Assembly (NCBI RefSeq): GCF_030160835.1
Contig: NZ_BSPC01000054.1
Location: 186,001-250,000, forward strand
Source: Labrys miyagiensis
GTDB taxonomy: Bacteria; Pseudomonadota; Alphaproteobacteria; Rhizobiales; Labraceae
Direction: 5' to 3'
DNA: 64,000 nt
The notes under the pieces were generated by a model. It was not told the origin of the DNA. It saw only the letters and a list, made by a program, of their open reading frames with translations, and ran no database searches. Made by a program: the position numbers and the translations under genes. Positions 8,998 to 17,856 of the stretch are shown one piece after another. Numbering within the stretch: the stretch's first letter is position 1; every line of letters begins with the position of its first letter.

Positions 8998-9716
8998 GCG
9001 CCATCCTGGAAATCAGGGGCCTTCGCAAACAGTTCGGCGGTGTCACCGCCCTCTCGGGCGTAGACCTTGCCATCGAGGAAGGAGAGATCCTCGGTGTCGT
9101 CGGCCCGAACGGCTCGGGCAAGACCACGCTTTTCAATGTCGTCACGGGCGTCCACAAGGCGACGGCGGGTAGAGTCCTCTGGCGGGGGCGCGACATCACC
9201 GGTCTCGCCGCCCATGAGATCTCGCGCGCCGGCATCGGCTATACCTTCCAGCAGGCCATGGCCTTTCCCGGCCTGTCGGTAATGGAGAATGTCCGCATCG
9301 CCTGCGAGCATGTGCGCCGGACGGATGGCTCCTATCCCTGGACGACGCCGCAGGCGCTGCTCGATTTCGTCGGGCTTTCGGCGCTGTCGGGAGACGAGGC
9401 CAGGATCCTGCCTTTCGGCAACCTGCGCCTGCTCGGCATCGCATTGGCTCTCGCGACCCGACCGTCCCTGATCCTGCTCGACGAACCGGCCGCCGGCCTC
9501 AATGACCGCGAGACCGCGACGCTCGTCGGGCTCGTCAGGCAGTTTCCGGGGCATGGCATCAGTGTCTGCGTGATCGACCACGACATGAAGCTGATGCAGA
9601 TGCTCTGCAAGCGGCTGGCGGTGCTCGATTTCGGCTCGAAGATCGCCGACGGCCCCACGCAGGAGGTGCTCAACGATCCGAAGGTCCTGGAAGTCTATCT
9701 TGGAGCTGCGTTGTGA
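8994..9716 (+). CDS. livG: ABC transporter ATP-binding protein (LivG family)
   Basis: A 240-residue cytoplasmic ATPase that should power the LivH/LivM pore. The Walker A motif GPNGSGKTT lies near residues 37-45, and the Walker B region is LILLDEPAAGLN, followed by a switch histidine in CVIDHDM. The signature region is unusual: LPFGNLRLLGIALAL replaces the more common pattern of the type LSYGQQRRLEIARAL, losing the glutamine/arginine and the Glu and Arg of EIAR. It overlaps livM before it and livF after it by four bases each. Confidence 0.87.
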   Translation: MSAILEIRGLRKQFGGVTALSGVDLAIEEGEILGVVGPNGSGKTTLFNVVTGVHKATAGRVLWRGRDITGLAAHEISRAGIGYTFQQAMAFPGLSVMENVRIACEHVRRTDGSYPWTTPQALLDFVGLSALSGDEARILPFGNLRLLGIALALATRPSLILLDEPAAGLNDRETATLVGLVRQFPGHGISVCVIDHDMKLMQMLCKRLAVLDFGSKIADGPTQEVLNDPKVLEVYLGAAL

Positions 9717-10444
9717 CGCTTCTTTCCGTCTCCAACGTCACCAATGGCTACGGCGCCACCATTGTCGATCGTGACGTCTCGCTCACGCTGGCCGACAATG
9801 AGATCGTCACCATTCTCGGGCCGAACGGCGCAGGCAAGTCAACCCTGCTCAAGACGATCGTGGGCCTGGTCAAACCGCGCATCGGCAGCATCTCGCTCAA
9901 TGGCGAGGACGTCACCGGTCTTGCCCCTGATGCCATGGCCAAGCGCGGTGTCGTACTCGTGCCGGAAGGCCGGCGCATCTTCGCCGACATGACCGTGGAG
10001 GAGAATCTGCGGCTCGGCGCCTATGCCCGCCGCGATGCGACCGGGGTCGACGCCGACGTGCGGACAATGGAACGGTTCTTTCCCATCCTCGCGACAAAGC
10101 GCCGGCACAAGGGCGGCTCCCTGAGCGGCGGGCAGCAGCAGATGCTTGCCATCGCGCGCGGCCTGATGGCGCGGCCGCGCGTGCTGCTGCTCGATGAACC
10201 CTCGCTCGGCCTCTCCCCCCTGCTCGTGAGGGAGATCCAGGCCATCATCCTCGATATCGGGCAGCGTTTCGGCGCCTCCGTGCTGCTCGTCGAGCAGAAC
10301 GCAGGCCTGGCGCTTTCGGTGGCATCGCGCGGCTATCTCATGCAGAACGGCCGCATCGCCATTTCCGGTCCCATTGGCGAGCTTCGGGATATGTCGCTCA
10401 TGCGGGAACTCTATCTGGGCGGCATCACCGAAAAGATACCATGA
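9713..10444 (+). CDS. livF: ABC transporter ATP-binding protein (LivF family)
   Basis: A 243-residue ATPase of the LivF family, the second nucleotide-binding subunit of the importer. Walker A is GPNGAGKST, the signature is LSGGQQQM, Walker B is VLLLDEPSLGLSP and the switch histidine position holds glutamine in VEQNAG, which is normal for LivF. Unlike its partner LivG here, all motifs are canonical. It is the last gene of the operon and converges on the GntR regulator gene 30 bases away. Confidence 0.88.
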   Translation: MTLLSVSNVTNGYGATIVDRDVSLTLADNEIVTILGPNGAGKSTLLKTIVGLVKPRIGSISLNGEDVTGLAPDAMAKRGVVLVPEGRRIFADMTVEENLRLGAYARRDATGVDADVRTMERFFPILATKRRHKGGSLSGGQQQMLAIARGLMARPRVLLLDEPSLGLSPLLVREIQAIILDIGQRFGASVLLVEQNAGLALSVASRGYLMQNGRIAISGPIGELRDMSLMRELYLGGITEKIP

Positions 10445-10474
10445 GCGATCCGCAATTGCCGGCGCCGGGTGTTG

Positions 10475-11221
10475 CTACCTGGACAGGCCCTCGTCACGCA
10501 GGCTTTCGAAACGCGCGGCGCTGCGAGACAGATGGTTGCGAAGCGCTTTCCTCGCCGCAGCCTCGTTGCCGTCGCGGATCGCGGTGAAGATTGCGTAGTG
10601 CTCCTTGCGCATCCGCGTGGTGTGCCGCTGGCGTTCGGCGTCGGTCATCCTGTCCAGCCGCATCCATTGGCGCGGAACCATCGACGTACCGAACGTATCG
10701 AAAAGCCGCCCGTAATAGGAGTTTTGCGTGGCCACCAGGATCGAACGGTGGAAGGCATAATCTTCCTCGGCGCCATATCCACCCTGCTGGATGGCGCGGT
10801 CGAGCGCGTCCAGGCGCTTCTGCATGCGGGCAATGTCATCGGGCGTGCGCCGGAGGGCCGCCAATCCTGCCGCCTCATATTCGATGCCGATCCGCAACTC
10901 CAGCACGCGCAGGACTTCGTCGATCGACTCGAGATCGGTCGGAATGATTGAAAAGGAACGCGGATTCGGATCGTTGGAAACGAACGCCCCCAGCCCCTGC
11001 CGCGTTGTGATCAACCCCTTTGCCCGCAAGGTCGCCAGCGCCTCGCGGACGATCGTGCGGCTGACACCGGTCGCCTCCATGATCGCCTGTTCGGTGGGAA
11101 GGCGCTGGCCGGGTTTCAGGTCGCCGGATTCGATCTGGGCTATCAGGCGGTCGGCGAGCCCGCTCCGCAGATTTGGCGTCTGCTGGATCGTGTTGAAGAC
11201 TGCGCTGTCCCTGTCTCTCAT
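10475..11221 (-). CDS. FadR-type GntR transcriptional regulator
   Basis: A regulator of about 248 residues with an N-terminal winged helix (LPTEQAIMEATGVSRTIVREALATLRAKGL) and a C-terminal all-helical FCD ligand domain. The latter has the usual acidic/histidine metal or ligand positions (EEDYAFHRS, then RKEHYAIF and ALRNHLSRS). FCD regulators usually sense small organic or sugar acids and repress nearby uptake and catabolic genes. The ATG at 11221 is taken as the start; a TTG at 11251 is possible. The palindrome GACAA-CCAATA-TTGTC (11247-11262) sits just upstream and could be its own operator. Together with the paralogue at 11383 it is a candidate controller of the palindrome-bearing promoters nearby. 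Confidence 0.85.
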   Translation of the reverse strand: MRDRDSAVFNTIQQTPNLRSGLADRLIAQIESGDLKPGQRLPTEQAIMEATGVSRTIVREALATLRAKGLITTRQGLGAFVSNDPNPRSFSIIPTDLESIDEVLRVLELRIGIEYEAAGLAALRRTPDDIARMQKRLDALDRAIQQGGYGAEEDYAFHRSILVATQNSYYGRLFDTFGTSMVPRQWMRLDRMTDAERQRHTTRMRKEHYAIFTAIRDGNEAAARKALRNHLSRSAARFESLRDEGLSR

Positions 11222-11382
11222 GCCGCTCGAAGCCCGCCCGCTGTCCGACAACCAATATTGTCAACGTAGCTACCCTGCGGCAGCCCAAAAAGCAAAGCCA
11301 TGCTTTGCACGGGACAAAGACGAGGCAGCGGTATCGACCAGTCAGAGCCAGGCAATTGGAGCGCTGACTTGATGATAGGAAC

Positions 11383-12102
11383 CTATCCGGATTGCTCGTC
11401 GGCAAGGCCTACACGGCCGGCGGCGTTATGGAGATGGGCGCGCATGGCGTCCTGGGCTTCGTCGGCATCGCCGGCGGCGATGGCGTCGAGGATGCGCTGA
11501 TGCTCGCCGAGCGTCACGGCGGCGAGGTCTTCCGAGCGCTGCTGGTTGCCGGAGGCGAGGATGCTCTCGCGGACTTTCTCGGAAACGAACATGAGAAATT
11601 GCACCATATAGGCGTTGCCAGTGGCGGCAGCGACCTTCTTATGGAATTCGAGATCGGTCTTCAGCCACGTGACGCTGCCATAGGGCGCTTCCCGCATCGT
11701 CGCGAGCGCCCCCTCCAGGGCCGACAGATCCTCCTCGGTCCGGCGCCTGGCGGCAAGTGCCGCCGCCTGAACCTCCAGGATGCCGCGCAGTTCGAAGAGG
11801 GAGCGGAAGGCGTCGCCCTGCTGGAGTGCCTCGAAATCGATGGTCAGCACGGTCGCATTGGGCTCGTCGGCCACGAAGGCGCCGCGGCCCTGCTGCGACC
11901 AGATGCGCCCTTCCGAGCGCAGGCGCGCAATGGCCTCGCGCACGACGTTGCGGCTCACCCCGAAGGTCTGCGCGAGTTGCTGCTCCGTCGGCAGCTGGTC
12001 GCCGGATTTCAGCCGGCCCTGCGCGATCTCGCGGGAGATCGAGCTTGCCACCAAGGTCGAAAGATGCGGCCCCCGATTGACCTTACCGAGCTTCAGCGTC
12101 AT
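11383..12102 (-). CDS. FadR-type GntR transcriptional regulator
   Basis: A 239-residue GntR regulator. Its winged helix contains SGDQLPTEQQLAQTFGVSRN followed by VVREAIARLRSEGRI, and its FCD domain contains LKTDLEFHKKVAAATGN and LGEHQRILDAI, with a C-terminal AHLHNAAGR histidine. It overlaps the end of the FAD-linked oxidase gene by 20 bases, so the two are co-transcribed from the promoter region near 13600, which carries the shared palindrome. Autoregulation of this oxidase-regulator unit is therefore likely, and this protein is the stronger candidate for recognising the palindrome. That assignment is inference. Confidence 0.86.
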   Translation of the reverse strand: MTLKLGKVNRGPHLSTLVASSISREIAQGRLKSGDQLPTEQQLAQTFGVSRNVVREAIARLRSEGRIWSQQGRGAFVADEPNATVLTIDFEALQQGDAFRSLFELRGILEVQAAALAARRRTEEDLSALEGALATMREAPYGSVTWLKTDLEFHKKVAAATGNAYMVQFLMFVSEKVRESILASGNQQRSEDLAAVTLGEHQRILDAIAAGDADEAQDAMRAHLHNAAGRVGLADEQSG

Positions 12103-13540
12103 TCCACACCCCCTGCGCGCTTGCCAAGATCCGCCCCTCGCTCAGCAAATGCTTGGGATCGAAAGCGTCCTTGATTCGGCGGGAAAGTTCCAGCGTCAAA
12201 GGATCGGCGCGTTTGAGGAAAGCGGCCTGCTTGACGCGGCCGATGCCATGCTCGGCACTGATCGAGCCGCCATGCCTGTCGACGATGTCGAAGATCACCT
12301 CCTCGGCGGCGTGAAACAGCCCGTCGAAGTCGGCTGGCGGCATGGTTTCGGGTGGCACGATGTTGAGATGGATATTGCCGTCGCCGACATGGCCGTAGGT
12401 AACGGCGATGGCCTCTGGCAGCATCTGCGCGAGTGCGTCGAGCGTGTCCGTGACGAAAGTGGCAAGGCTCGATATCGACACCGAGACATCCGTTCGAAGG
12501 TAGCGCCCGCCCCGGCCCTGCGCCTCCACCATCATTTCGCGCAAGAGCCAGAGCCTGTCGGCCTGGGCTCGGCTCCCCGCGATGACACCGTCGAGCACGA
12601 GGTCGGAAGCATCGGCAAGGAAGCCCTCCAGCAGGCCCCTGAGGTCGACCCTGCCCGCTGCGGAGGCCTCGATCAGCACATAGACGGGGTAGGCCTCGCC
12701 GAGGGGATCGTGCAGATCATCCCTGGCGTTGAGGGCGATCTCGATGCCGCCGCGCAGGATCAGCTCGAAGGCCGAGAGGAGATCGCTGCATTCGCGCCGT
12801 GCCCGGGCGTAGAGCTGCATGGCGGCGTCGACGGAGGCGAGGCCGACAAGCGCGGTCTCGACCTGCGTCGGCTTTGGGAAGAGCTTCAGGGCAGCGGCCG
12901 TGACGATACCGAGCGTCCCTTCGCTGCCGATGAAGAGCTGCTTGAGATCATAGCCGCGATTATCCTTGCGCAGGGTTCGCAGGCCATTCCAGACCTGCCC
13001 GTCGGCAAGCACGACTTCGAGACCGAGCACCAGATCGCGCGACATGCCATAGCGCAGCACGTTGAAGCCACCGGCATTGGTGGAGACATTGCCCCCGATA
13101 CGGCAGCTGCCCTGCGCGCCGAAAGTGATGGGCAGGATGCAATCGGCGGCCTCGGCTTGGCGCTTGGCATCCTCCAGGATGCAGCCCGCCTCGACGACCA
13201 TCGCGAAATCGATCGGATTGACCGAGCGGACTTTGTTCATGCGCTCGAGCGAGACGACGACCTCCCCGCCGGGATAGCTCGCCACGGCGGCGCCCACCAG
13301 CCCGGTCAGGCCGCCCTGCGGCACCACATGGATCTGCTGCTCGTAGCAGCAACCCATCAGCAGGCTGAGCTCTTCCTTCGAGCGCGGTCTTGCGACCGCC
13401 AGCGGGCGCCCGTAATGGTCGCCGGACCAGTCCCGGCTGTAGCGCTCCAGCGCCTCTCCATCCGACAAAAGCAGATCCGCCGGCATCGCCGCGAACAGAG
13501 CCGCGAGCGCTTTTTGCTGGGACGGCGGAAGGGCATTCAT
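12083..13540 (-). CDS. FAD-linked oxidase (D-lactate/glycolate/D-2-hydroxyglutarate dehydrogenase family)
   Basis: A 485-residue flavoprotein with an N-terminal PCMH-type FAD-binding domain (VVPQGGLTGLVG and the conserved GGNVSTNAGGFNVLRYG) and a C-terminal FAD-oxidase domain ending in the family motif SAEHGIGRVKQ. Relatives oxidise 2-hydroxy acids such as D-lactate or glycolate to 2-oxo acids, passing electrons to quinone or an electron-transfer flavoprotein. Beside a glyoxalase I gene, D-lactate (the product of the glyoxalase route) is an attractive substrate, but the sequence does not decide between these acids. It is first in a unit with the GntR gene that overlaps its 3' end. Confidence 0.85.
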   Translation of the reverse strand: MNALPPSQQKALAALFAAMPADLLLSDGEALERYSRDWSGDHYGRPLAVARPRSKEELSLLMGCCYEQQIHVVPQGGLTGLVGAAVASYPGGEVVVSLERMNKVRSVNPIDFAMVVEAGCILEDAKRQAEAADCILPITFGAQGSCRIGGNVSTNAGGFNVLRYGMSRDLVLGLEVVLADGQVWNGLRTLRKDNRGYDLKQLFIGSEGTLGIVTAAALKLFPKPTQVETALVGLASVDAAMQLYARARRECSDLLSAFELILRGGIEIALNARDDLHDPLGEAYPVYVLIEASAAGRVDLRGLLEGFLADASDLVLDGVIAGSRAQADRLWLLREMMVEAQGRGGRYLRTDVSVSISSLATFVTDTLDALAQMLPEAIAVTYGHVGDGNIHLNIVPPETMPPADFDGLFHAAEEVIFDIVDRHGGSISAEHGIGRVKQAAFLKRADPLTLELSRRIKDAFDPKHLLSEGRILASAQGVWNDAEAR

Positions 13541-13593
13541 TCGGAAGCTCCGACTGGAGGGGAAAACATCTGGACAATTGGACTGCTTGCATG

Positions 13594-13624
13594 GTTATCA
13601 TACAACGCTGGCTTGGAACATCAA
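13594..13624 (-). promoter_or_regulatory. Promoter with GntR-type operator before the FAD oxidase gene
   Basis: On the plus strand 13594-13606 reads GTTATCATACAAC, matching the GTTGTCGTACAAC palindrome core at 11 of 13 positions. On the minus strand a -10-like TATGAT (13597-13602) lies inside it, 16 bases from a -35-like TTGATG (13619-13624). A repressor bound here would cover the -10 box of the oxidase-regulator unit. The divergent gloA start is about 95 bases away and may share control. Confidence 0.5.
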
Positions 13625-13700
13625 GAGCAGAGGGCCCCTCCCGCGCCCTGCTTTCCTAAAAACCAGTGTGAAAACGACAACTTGTAGGAGGATCCGTACG

Positions 13701-14117
13701 ATGACCGATGCGTCCGGCCAATTTCGAATGATGCATACGATGATCCGAGTCTTCGATCTCGATACGTCTATCAAGTTCTATACGGAGCTGCTCGGCATGA
13801 AGCTGCTGCGCAAGGAGGAGTTCCCAGGCGGCCGCTTCACCCTCGCCTTTGTCGGCTACGGCCCCGAGGAGAACAGCACGGTGGTCGAGCTGACCTACAA
13901 CTGGGACCAGGCGACGCCTTATGAGATCGGCACCGGCTTCGGCCATCTCGCCCTCGGGGTCAACGACATCTATGCCGTCTGCGGCGCGCTGGAAGAGCAG
14001 GGCGCAAGGATTCCCCGCCCTCCCGGCCCGATGAAGCACGGCACCACGCATATCGCCTTCGTCGAGGATCCGGACGGTTACAAGATCGAGCTGATCGGCC
14101 TCGACACCATGAAGTGA
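13701..14117 (+). CDS. gloA: Lactoylglutathione lyase (glyoxalase I)
   Basis: A 138-residue glyoxalase I, which converts the methylglyoxal-glutathione hemithioacetal to S-lactoylglutathione in the cytoplasm. All four metal ligands of the family are visible: His12 in MMHTMIRV, Glu63 in STVVELTYNW, His82 in GFGHLALGV and Glu130 in GYKIELI. The ATG at 13701 follows TAGGAGG closely and gives the normal length. It stands alone between the oxidase promoter and the sugar-transport operon that converges on it. Methylglyoxal detoxification fits with heavy sugar catabolism. Confidence 0.92.
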   Translation: MTDASGQFRMMHTMIRVFDLDTSIKFYTELLGMKLLRKEEFPGGRFTLAFVGYGPEENSTVVELTYNWDQATPYEIGTGFGHLALGVNDIYAVCGALEEQGARIPRPPGPMKHGTTHIAFVEDPDGYKIELIGLDTMK

Positions 14118-14189
14118 CGCCCGACCCATCGGGGAGCCGCGCCTTCAAGCCCGGCCCTCCGTCCTCCCGTTCCCTTTGCCACCGCTCCC

Positions 14190-15158
14190 TCATTTGATGA
14201 TGGCGATCTTGCTGCGGTCGATTGTGATGGCGACGGCCATGACGAGCACGGCGCCGAAGACGATGTTCTCGGCGAAGATGTTGATCCCCACGAAAGTCGT
14301 GCCGATGCGCACGATGGAAATGATCAGCGCTCCCACCGCGGTGCGTGCAATGCCACCGAGACCGCCGGTGATCGCCGTCCCTCCGACGATGACGGCGGCG
14401 ATCGCCGGCAGCAGCAGCTGGTTGGCAAGGACCGGCGAGCCGCTGGAGAGGCGCGCGGCGAGGATCGTGCCGGCAATGGCGGCGAGCATGCCGGAAATGG
14501 CGAAGGCGATGATCTTGGTGCGGTCGACATTGATGCCCGCCGCGATGGCGGCCGGCTCCCCGGCCCCGATGGCCATGCTGTAGCGCCCGAAGCGCGTATA
14601 GCGCAGACCGACATAGGCCACGATGCCGATCACTGCGGCGATGATCACCACCGTCGGCAAGCCGCCGAGGCTGCCATTGATCCAGGCCGTGTTTTCGCGA
14701 CCGCCTTCCTCGATGGTGATCGCCCGGCCGTCCGCGACCCAGAGCGCAATGCCCGCCACTACGCCGCCTGTGGCCAGTGTCGCCACGAACGAGGGCACCT
14801 TCAGCCGCACATGCACATAGCCGCTGAGCAGGCCGAAGGCGAAGCCCGACAGGATGGCGACAGGAAAGGCCAGCAAGCCGAGGCGCGGCAGGAGCTGCGC
14901 GAGGATGACGCTGGCGAGCGAGGCCACCGACTGGATCGACAAGTCGATGCCGCCGATCAGGATCACGAAGGTGACGCCGGCGGCCAGGATGAAGAGCACC
15001 GCCGTGTTGGAGAGCAGGAGGAGGAGCGTATCGCCCGTCAGGAAGCCTGGCGCGGCGATCTCGATGACCAGCACCAGCGCAACCAGCAAGGCGACGGGAA
15101 TGGCGCCCTGCAGCCATCCGGTGGCCAGGAGGGTCTTCAGGCTGTTGGTTCGCTCCAT
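14190..15158 (-). CDS. Sugar ABC transporter permease (RbsC family), second permease of the system
   Basis: A 322-residue CUT2-family permease with repeated hydrophobic helices, the family phrase FVILIGGIDLSIQSVASLASV and the C-terminal VGGTAITGGLGGIARTAVGALI. It is the last gene of a four-gene unit (binding protein, permease, double ATPase, permease). Having two non-identical permeases resembles the YtfT/YjfF pair of the E. coli galactofuranose importer, so a heterodimeric pore is likely. The ATG at 15158 is preceded by GAGGAG within a 16-base tandem duplication. Confidence 0.87.
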   Translation of the reverse strand: MERTNSLKTLLATGWLQGAIPVALLVALVLVIEIAAPGFLTGDTLLLLLSNTAVLFILAAGVTFVILIGGIDLSIQSVASLASVILAQLLPRLGLLAFPVAILSGFAFGLLSGYVHVRLKVPSFVATLATGGVVAGIALWVADGRAITIEEGGRENTAWINGSLGGLPTVVIIAAVIGIVAYVGLRYTRFGRYSMAIGAGEPAAIAAGINVDRTKIIAFAISGMLAAIAGTILAARLSSGSPVLANQLLLPAIAAVIVGGTAITGGLGGIARTAVGALIISIVRIGTTFVGINIFAENIVFGAVLVMAVAITIDRSKIAIIK

Positions 15159-15159
15159 G

Positions 15160-15191
15160 ACGTACTCCTCAAACCACGTACTCCTCAAACC
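15160..15191. repeat. 16-base tandem duplication over a gene junction
   Basis: The 16-mer ACGTACTCCTCAAACC occurs twice head to tail (15160-15175 and 15176-15191) with no mismatch. On the transcribed minus strand each copy supplies GGTTTGAGGAGTACGT, so the ribosome-binding site of the permease gene is present twice and the last codons of the ATPase gene lie inside the first transcribed copy. A recent slippage event is the simplest explanation. Confidence 0.9.
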
Positions 15192-16696
15192 ATCGCCCGC
15201 ACGAGTTCGACCTGGTCGGGCTTGTGGCCCGGGGCCGCGTCGAAATGGGCTGTCACCGCGCCGTCGCGCATCACCAGCACGCGGTGCGAGAGGCCGATCG
15301 TCTCCTCCAGCGTGTCGGAGATCAGCAGGATCGCCACCCCCTGGGACGACAGCTCCCGCACCAGTTCGTAGACCTCCTCCTTGGCGCCCACATCCAGCCC
15401 TCGGGTCGGATGGTCGAGGACGAGGATGCGCGAGCCCGCGGTCATCCAGCGCGCCAGCACCACCTTCTGCTGATTGCCGCCGGAAAGCTTGCGGCAGGCG
15501 ATGTCGGGGCTGGGAGCCTTGATGTGGAGGCGCTTGATCCACTCGCCGGCCAGCCGCCGCTCCAGGCCATAATTGATGGCGCCGCCGCGCATCACCGAGG
15601 AAAGGTCGGCCAGCGAGATGTTCTCGGCGATGGAAAGGAACATCACCAGCCCCTCGACGCGCCGCTCGCGCGGGATGTAGCCGATCTGCTTGCGCACGGC
15701 CTGCTCGGGCGAGCGGAAATGCACCGCCTCGCCCTTGATCCTGAGCGTGCCGGAGGTGTGGGTGAGGAAGCCGCCGATGGTGCGCGTCACCTCCTCGCGG
15801 CCGGAACCCACCACGCCGGCGATGCCGACGATCTCGCCGGCGCGGATCTGCAGGTCGACACCGCGGAAGACGCCCTCGACACCAAGCCTGCTGGCATCCA
15901 CCACGATTTCGCTGCGTGGCGGGACTTGCTTGTCTTCCTTGTAATAGGCCGCCTGCAGGCCGCGGCCGACCATGATCTGATGGAGCTGCGGCGCGCTGAC
16001 GTCGCGAGCCTGATGCTCGGCGACCACCTGCCCGTCCTTCATGGTGTAGACGCGGTCGGAGACATGCAGCACCTCCTCGAGGCGGTGGGAGACGAAGACG
16101 AAGCTCGCGCGCGATTTCAGGGACCGCACCCGGCTGAACAGCATCTCGATGTCGCTGCCGCCGAGGACCGAGGTCGGTTCGTCGAGCAGGATCACCAGGG
16201 GACGCGAGACTGCCTCTTCCAGCGTCAGGGCCTTGGCGAGTTCCACCATCTGACGCGCGGCGAAGGTGAGCTCGGAGGTGCGGGCGGCCACGTCGATGTC
16301 GACGCCTACCTTGGCAAGCTGGCGCCGCGCCGCAGCCCGCATCGCCCGCCAGTTCATCAGCCCGAAGCGGATGAACCGGTCCTCCTGGCCGAGATAGATG
16401 TTCTCGGCGACCGAGAGGTTGAGTAGCAGGGACTGCTCCTGGAAGACCATGCCGATGCCGTGCCCGGCCCCGTCACGAGCGCTGCGGAGCTTCACCGGCT
16501 GCCCGTCGAGCAGGAGCGTGCCGCTGTCGGGCTGGTGCGTGCCGGCCAGGATGCGCATCAGCGTCGACTTGCCGGCGCCATTCTCGCCGATCAGTCCCAC
16601 CACCTCGTTGGGCCGGATATCGAGGGAGACCTCCCGCAAGGCGGGAACGCCGGCGAAGGATTTGCTGATGGCGCTGGCTGACAGCAGGGCGGTCAT
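15185..16696 (-). CDS. Sugar ABC transporter ATP-binding protein (RbsA family, two ATPase domains)
   Basis: A 503-residue fused double ATPase typical of CUT2 importers. The first half has Walker A GENGAGKST and a signature region LTFAARQMVELAKAL with Walker B VILLDEPTSVLG. The second half has the usual degenerate Walker A (VVGSGREEVTRTIGG) and an intact signature LSGGNQQKV with LVLDHPTRGLD. Such a degenerate second P-loop is normal for RbsA-type proteins. The gene overlaps the upstream permease gene by four bases. It should energise the two RbsC-type permeases flanking it. Confidence 0.9.
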   Translation of the reverse strand: MTALLSASAISKSFAGVPALREVSLDIRPNEVVGLIGENGAGKSTLMRILAGTHQPDSGTLLLDGQPVKLRSARDGAGHGIGMVFQEQSLLLNLSVAENIYLGQEDRFIRFGLMNWRAMRAAARRQLAKVGVDIDVAARTSELTFAARQMVELAKALTLEEAVSRPLVILLDEPTSVLGGSDIEMLFSRVRSLKSRASFVFVSHRLEEVLHVSDRVYTMKDGQVVAEHQARDVSAPQLHQIMVGRGLQAAYYKEDKQVPPRSEIVVDASRLGVEGVFRGVDLQIRAGEIVGIAGVVGSGREEVTRTIGGFLTHTSGTLRIKGEAVHFRSPEQAVRKQIGYIPRERRVEGLVMFLSIAENISLADLSSVMRGGAINYGLERRLAGEWIKRLHIKAPSPDIACRKLSGGNQQKVVLARWMTAGSRILVLDHPTRGLDVGAKEEVYELVRELSSQGVAILLISDTLEETIGLSHRVLVMRDGAVTAHFDAAPGHKPDQVELVRAMV

Positions 16697-17676
16697 TTCA
16701 CGATCCTCAGGCGCAGGCGATCGAGGGAAAGGGCGACGGCCGCGATGATCATCAGGCCCTGGACGGTCTGCTGCACATAGGGCGAGACGCCGAGCAGGAT
16801 CATGCCATTGCCGAGGACGGTGACGATCAGCACGCCGACGAGGGTGTTGATCACGCCGCCCTCCCCGCCCGTCAGCGCTGTGCCGCCGACGACGACAGCC
16901 GTGACGGCGGCAAACAGGCGCCCGTCGGCGATCACCGCATCCGAGCGGCCAAGCTGGGAGGCGGACAGCACGCCGGCCACCCCGAAGAAGAAGCCGGCAA
17001 GGCCGAAGGCCATGATGCGCACACGGCGCAGATTGATGCCCGACAGCTCGGCGACATCCTCGCCGCCGCCGATCGCCATGATATGCCGGCCGAGCCGGGT
17101 GAAATATTGCACGATGCAAGCCAGCACGAAGGCCCCAAGCGCCACCCAGACCGCCAGCGGCAGGCCGAGGAAGCGCGCCAGGGCAAGGTCGCGGATCGAG
17201 GGATCCATCAACCTGACGGCCGACCCACCCAGCATGTAGACGGAGACGCCGAGGCCGATGAACCAGACGCCGAGCGTCGCCATGAAGGAGGGAATGCGCA
17301 GATAGGTCTGGATCACCCCTGTGGTGAAGCCCATTGCCGTGCTGGCCACGATGGCGGCAAGCACGGCAAGCCAGCCATAGGAATTGCCGTTCAGGTCATT
17401 GGCGGCGAGCAGCACCGTGACCATGGCCGAGATGGAGAGCGAGCCTTCGACGGAGAGATCGATGCTGCCGAGCAGGATGATGAAGGTCAGCCCCATGGCA
17501 AGCGTCAGCGGCACGGCCGCCGAATTGGCGACACGCACCAGGTTGCGCAGCTCGATGAAGTTCGGATTGGCGATCGCAATCAGGATGCACAACGCGATCA
17601 GGACGAGGGCCGGTGCATAATTGCGCCAGCGCTTGAGATTCAGCCTGCCGGACAGGCGGCTCGCAAAGGCCGGCAT
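16693..17676 (-). CDS. Sugar ABC transporter permease (RbsC family), first permease of the system
   Basis: A CUT2-family permease of about 327 residues with many hydrophobic helices. It has the conserved LTFIILLGSIDLSVEGSLS near the N-terminus and VVGGTALTGGEGGVINTLVGVLI near the C-terminus. The ATG at 17676 has GGAAGG just upstream. A TTG at 17733, also preceded by GAGG, would add 19 polar residues (beginning TIDAENLKTVAK) that look like plausible protein, so the longer form cannot be excluded. It overlaps the ATPase gene and probably pairs with the permease at 14190. Confidence 0.86.
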   Translation of the reverse strand: MPAFASRLSGRLNLKRWRNYAPALVLIALCILIAIANPNFIELRNLVRVANSAAVPLTLAMGLTFIILLGSIDLSVEGSLSISAMVTVLLAANDLNGNSYGWLAVLAAIVASTAMGFTTGVIQTYLRIPSFMATLGVWFIGLGVSVYMLGGSAVRLMDPSIRDLALARFLGLPLAVWVALGAFVLACIVQYFTRLGRHIMAIGGGEDVAELSGINLRRVRIMAFGLAGFFFGVAGVLSASQLGRSDAVIADGRLFAAVTAVVVGGTALTGGEGGVINTLVGVLIVTVLGNGMILLGVSPYVQQTVQGLMIIAAVALSLDRLRLRIVK

Positions 17677-17856
17677 CACACCTTCCCGCTCGCTTTTCGC
17701 GACAGTTTTAAGGTTCTCGGCATCGATGGTCAAAAGAGAACACCTCGCTACGCCATCTGAAAAGGCTGGCGGACACGAGGCGCCCGCCAGCAGTAGGCCA
17801 GTCGCGAGAGGAAGCACCGCTGACGGCCAGACAGAGAGTTAGGGCAAGATCTGCCC

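Noticed and set aside
11780-13687. Long open frame (about 635 codons) opposite the FAD oxidase and GntR genes
   Set aside because: It is antisense to two well-supported genes in GC-rich DNA, where long shadow frames are common. Its translation has no recognisable domain.
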